Origin: Thermococcaceae archaeon
GTDB taxonomy: Archaea > Methanobacteriota_B > Thermococci > Thermococcales > Thermococcaceae
NCBI GenBank assembly: GCA_027064745.1
Contig: JAMOPD010000137.1
Location: forward strand, 1 to 14,881
DNA length: 14,881 nucleotides
Direction: 5' to 3'
The position numbers and the translations under genes are program-made. This document shows positions 12,281-14,881 of the stretch, one piece after another. How positions within the stretch are numbered: the first letter of the stretch is position 1; each line of letters opens with the position of its first letter. The notes under the pieces are model-generated. The model was not told the DNA's origin and did not search any database. It worked only from the letters and a program-made list of their open reading frames with translations.

Positions 12281-12898
12281 GTGAGAAATATTCCTACACG
12301 CATTGTTGTGGTAGCGCTCATTGCATTTATTTTTTTAGCCGTATGGAGCAACACTGCCAAGGAGGTTGAGCCTGGGCTTTCTAAGGTTCCATACAACGAA
12401 TCAGAAGGCCAGCCCAACTTTGTTGGGCCACATGAAAAGCTAAGGGCCAACTTCAGCGGTCATTTTTACGTTGTAGTCACGCGGAGCTTCGGCAGGATAA
12501 GGCTTTGGATAACGCCTAAGGAGGGGGCGGAGACGCTCCACATCGGAATAAAGGTAAAGAGAAAATTCTTAAACGGGCTGTACCTCGAAGTTGAACCCCC
12601 GTGGTATGGAAAAGTCGAAATCAGCAGGGAAGATAGTTCGAATGGAATGGTGTATTCGATTCAGGTCAGAGAGCTGGGAGAAGCTGGAAAGGGGACGTAC
12701 GGAATCACGTTCATAGACATGGCTCCTGAGGACAAAATAGCGATGGACATTGAAGTTGAAGTGAGGGACGGCCTAACCAAATACAGAGGAGAGCTTCCCG
12801 TGGTAATACTTGATCCCTCCTACCAGGCAAGAGAAGAATCAAACGGGAGCAAGAGCATAAAGGGATTAAACACCCAAGAGTTTGTTGGAGATAGATAA
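12281..12898 (+). CDS. Membrane-anchored protein of unknown function
   Basis: I do not recognise this 205-residue protein. It has a short positive start (RNIPTR), one hydrophobic segment (about residues 7-23; IVVVALIAFIFLAVW) and then a soluble part rich in predicted beta strands (HFYVVVTRSFGRIRLWITP, LHIGIKV, GLYLEVEPPWYGKVEIS, MVYSIQVRELG, IAMDIEVEVRDG), suggesting a beta-sandwich domain outside the cell, tethered by an uncleaved signal anchor. It has no cysteine, so no lipobox. The GTG start is preceded by GGTGG (12270-12274). Base composition is visibly richer in G and C than that of pan and rio2 on either side, which could reflect different ancestry. It appears to have its own promoter. 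Confidence 0.7.
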   Translation: MRNIPTRIVVVALIAFIFLAVWSNTAKEVEPGLSKVPYNESEGQPNFVGPHEKLRANFSGHFYVVVTRSFGRIRLWITPKEGAETLHIGIKVKRKFLNGLYLEVEPPWYGKVEISREDSSNGMVYSIQVRELGEAGKGTYGITFIDMAPEDKIAMDIEVEVRDGLTKYRGELPVVILDPSYQAREESNGSKSIKGLNTQEFVGDR

Positions 12899-12908
12899 CC
12901 GACAAAAG

Positions 12909-12917
12909 TTTATAAAA
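12909..12917 (+). promoter_or_regulatory. TATA box of the RIO2 gene
   Basis: TTTATAAAA, in the context AAGTTTATAAA that also appears before the methyltransferase gene at 3306-3316, predicts a start near 12938, followed by the purine-rich ribosome binding site GAGAGTGA. Confidence 0.6.
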
Positions 12918-12951
12918 ATCTAAATGGTAGATAGGGAAGAGGAGAGAGTGA

Positions 12952-13890
12952 ATGGTGAGCAAACTCATAGCACTTGAAGCTTATCCACACTTGAAGGATT
13001 TAGACTTCCGTATTCTCAGAGGAGTAGAACTAAATATGCGTCATCATCAATGGGTACCTTTAGAGGATATAGCGCGTTTTGCTAGAACAGATGTAGAAAC
13101 AGCTTCACATCGTCTTGGAAAGCTTGATAACTGGGAACTCGTAAGGAGAAGGAGCGATATAGGATATATCGGTTATCAGCTCACAATTCATGGTTATGAT
13201 GCCCTGACCATAAGAGCATTTTCAAAAAAAGGTATCATTGAGGCGATAAGTACAACCCAGATAGGGGTTGGCAAAGAGGCCGATGTGTATGTGGCCATAA
13301 CACCACAGGGTGAAAAAGTTGCTCTAAAATTTAACCGCATTGGAAGAACAAGCTTTACAAGAATAAAGCTCTATCGCAGGGATTTTATGGACAAGCGGCA
13401 TATAAGCTGGCTTTATATATCGCGTTTAGTTGCTCAGAAAGAGTATGAGGCCTTACAGCTCCTTTCACCAATAGCTAAAGTCCCAAGGCCAATAGGATGG
13501 AACAGACATGCAATAGTCATGGAGTTTATAAACGGAGTTGAGCTTGCAGATTTGAGAGAGGGTGACTTAAGCCAAAATGAAGCTGAGGAAATCCTAGATA
13601 GCGTTCTTGATGAGTACTTAAAGATAGTCAAATTTGGAATAGTACACTCAGACATGAGTGAATTTAATGTGGTACTCACTGAAGATCATGACATTCTGAT
13701 AATAGACTGGCCACAATATCTTCCAACAGTCTATCCCGAAAGTCTCGAATATCTAAAACGAGACATTTCAGTGTTGTTAAACTCTTTCAGGAAAAGATGG
13801 AAAGTTGAGAAAGATTTTAATGATGTTTGGGAAAGATTCTATAAAGCATGGAAAGAAAGCAGAGGGGATTATCATGACAATCAAGTATGA
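12952..13890 (+). CDS. rio2: RIO2-type atypical serine kinase/ATPase
   Basis: The 312-residue protein has the RIO2 layout: an N-terminal winged helix (about residues 1-90; HHQWVPLEDIARFARTDVETASHRLGKL) and a RIO kinase domain. The phosphate loop is IGVGKEADVYVA (about 104-115), the lysine is in VALKFNRIGRTSF, the catalytic loop is HSDMSEFNV (Asp about 235) and the metal-binding aspartate is in IIDWPQ (about 251). RIO2 acts in late maturation of the small ribosomal subunit. The start follows GAGAGTGA with a strong TATA box upstream. The last 17 bp overlap the start of the downstream TPR-like gene, so the two are cotranscribed and probably translationally coupled. Confidence 0.93.
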   Translation: MVSKLIALEAYPHLKDLDFRILRGVELNMRHHQWVPLEDIARFARTDVETASHRLGKLDNWELVRRRSDIGYIGYQLTIHGYDALTIRAFSKKGIIEAISTTQIGVGKEADVYVAITPQGEKVALKFNRIGRTSFTRIKLYRRDFMDKRHISWLYISRLVAQKEYEALQLLSPIAKVPRPIGWNRHAIVMEFINGVELADLREGDLSQNEAEEILDSVLDEYLKIVKFGIVHSDMSEFNVVLTEDHDILIIDWPQYLPTVYPESLEYLKRDISVLLNSFRKRWKVEKDFNDVWERFYKAWKESRGDYHDNQV

Positions 13891-14377
13891 ACCTTACAAC
13901 AGACAGAAAAAGATTATAGAACTATTTAAAGAAGCTATAGAACTAGAGAATAAACGGGAGCTAAACAAAGCAAAAAAGAAACTCGACGAAATTTTGGCTA
14001 TCTCAAAAGATCAATATCCAGAATTCTATTTTGAAGCCTGCTTCAGGCTGGGTGATATTTTCCTGCAGGAGGATAACTATAAAGGAGCATTAAAATGTGC
14101 CATGAGAGCCATGATAAATGCTCCTAATGAAGACCTCTATCTCCTCGGAGCAGAGAGAATTAAAGCAATAATAAGTATAGCAAAAGAAAATAACAAAATA
14201 TCAGAGTTTAAAACAGATTTTGAAACGACTTTGTCTCTTATAAAGGACAATCCCGAACTATACACCTTCTTAACAGCAATCATAGAAATCGCCAAAGGGC
14301 TACGTGATAAAATACCTGAGAATATTACCACAAAAAGACTTAAAGAATCACTGGAAATCCTTCTGGATATATGCTAA
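13874..14377 (+). CDS. TPR-like helical repeat protein
   Basis: This 167-residue, all-helical protein has repeated pairs with TPR-like spacing, for example YFEACFRLGDIFLQEDNYKG followed by ALKCAMRAMINAPNEDLYLL, where the small residues and the DNYKGAL turn fit the consensus. It has no membrane segment or catalytic motif. The ATG at 13874 lies inside the end of rio2 (17-bp overlap), with GAGGGGAT upstream. Tight coupling to rio2 suggests a protein-binding role near that kinase or in ribosome assembly, but this is inference. An alternative start further upstream in the frame would lie deep inside rio2 and is less likely. Confidence 0.72.
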   Translation: MTIKYEPYNRQKKIIELFKEAIELENKRELNKAKKKLDEILAISKDQYPEFYFEACFRLGDIFLQEDNYKGALKCAMRAMINAPNEDLYLLGAERIKAIISIAKENNKISEFKTDFETTLSLIKDNPELYTFLTAIIEIAKGLRDKIPENITTKRLKESLEILLDIC

Positions 14378-14406
14378 CATTGGAATAATGAATCTAGATT
14401 TTCTGA

Positions 14407-14881
14407 TCACCGCAATCCTAAAGAATCTAAAACCTCAAGCACATAATTCTTTCCAGGGTTGAACGGGAAGTTATATGGTTCTCTTTGTGGTCGTTCATTA
14501 TAATAAGGTCTGTTACAGCCAGGACAGCCATATGTCCTAAATGCCTCATCCTTTAATATTTCTCTCAGCTTTTCTTTTCCTACACCGAATGAGATAAGAC
14601 TACCATCCTCCCTAAACTTAATATCTTCAAGATGTGTAATACCCTTTCTTATCAAATAGAGGGCTATTTGGATCTTCCGATAACGTTCCAGAGGTGGGGG
14701 GTTCAAATTTTCAAGGCGAGTTCCTTTAATAGGAGTGAATGCAAACAGAGAAACCTCTGCTCCAATATCATAAACCCTCTGGATAGTTTCAATTACCTCT
14801 CGATCATTCTCTCCAAGACCAATTATGATATGCACAAATGCCTTTCCCTTTCCAAAAACTTCAATGGATTCTTCTGTAAAT
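14407..14881 (-). CDS. Radical SAM protein, biotin-synthase-related, C-terminal part (5' end outside window)
   Basis: The open frame continues through the right edge, so the N-terminus with the expected CxxxCxxC iron-sulfur motif is not visible. The visible part has FVHIIIGLGEND (a late strand of the radical SAM barrel), EVSLFAFTPIKGTRLEN with PPPLERYRKIQIA, as in biotin synthase-like enzymes, and a C-terminal cysteine pair in YGCPGCNRPYYNERP that may bind an auxiliary metal site. The GTG at 14835 is internal. It matches what I remember of the archaeal 'biotin synthase-related' radical SAM group, whose reaction I do not know. It converges on the TPR-like gene with a 29-bp gap. Confidence 0.78.
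   Translation of the reverse strand, partial: FTEESIEVFGKGKAFVHIIIGLGENDREVIETIQRVYDIGAEVSLFAFTPIKGTRLENLNPPPLERYRKIQIALYLIRKGITHLEDIKFREDGSLISFGVGKEKLREILKDEAFRTYGCPGCNRPYYNERPQREPYNFPFNPGKNYVLEVLDSLGLR

Overview
The window reads as chromosomal DNA of a hyperthermophilic euryarchaeon of the order Thermococcales (Thermococcus, Pyrococcus or Palaeococcus). The basis is family-level similarity recalled from memory: a Pyrococcus-type LrpA, an archaeal ATP-dependent DNA ligase, the proteasome-activating nucleotidase PAN, a RIO2 kinase, a Cas6, TATA-box promoters and GGTGA-type ribosome binding sites. Genes are tightly packed, and three convergent pairs overlap at their 3' ends.

Layout from left to right. 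1-1386: the C-terminal part of a DNA ligase, converging on a PrsW-like intramembrane protease. 1584-3199: pyrE, whose promoter carries a perfect 12-bp palindrome, converging on a small winged-helix gene followed by a MinD-like ATPase. 3339-5085: an m5U-type RNA methyltransferase with a TRAM domain, then lrpA. 5086-5299: a short inverted-repeat element sitting exactly after the lrpA stop codon with a perfect 10-bp target duplication, then tRNA-Gly(CCC). 5350-7054: an apparent operon of a BlaI/MecI-like repressor, an M48 membrane metalloprotease and a dCMP deaminase-like enzyme. 7062-9711: a glycan/lipid-carrier cluster with a DUF2304-like membrane protein and a HAD-GT2 fusion on the minus strand, divergent from a polyprenol-phosphate sugar-phosphotransferase. 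9686-10417: a lone Cas6 with doubtful active-site residues. 10432-11034: gene-poor DNA holding a 247-bp imperfect palindrome and a second copy of the short element. 11035-12898: PAN and a membrane-anchored protein of unknown function. 12952-14377: RIO2 overlapped by a TPR-like protein. 14407-14881: the C-terminal part of a radical SAM protein.

The most interesting items are: (i) the short mobile element, present twice in the same orientation, each copy ending exactly 21 bp before the same TTTTAAAG TATA-like sequence; (ii) the BlaI-like repressor paired with an M48 protease, which resembles the bacterial BlaI/BlaR1 logic with a different protease family and no visible beta-lactam sensor; (iii) the nested palindrome upstream of pan; (iv) the PrsW-like protease; and (v) the HAD-GT2 fusion. 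All family assignments come from reading motifs; no database search was run.
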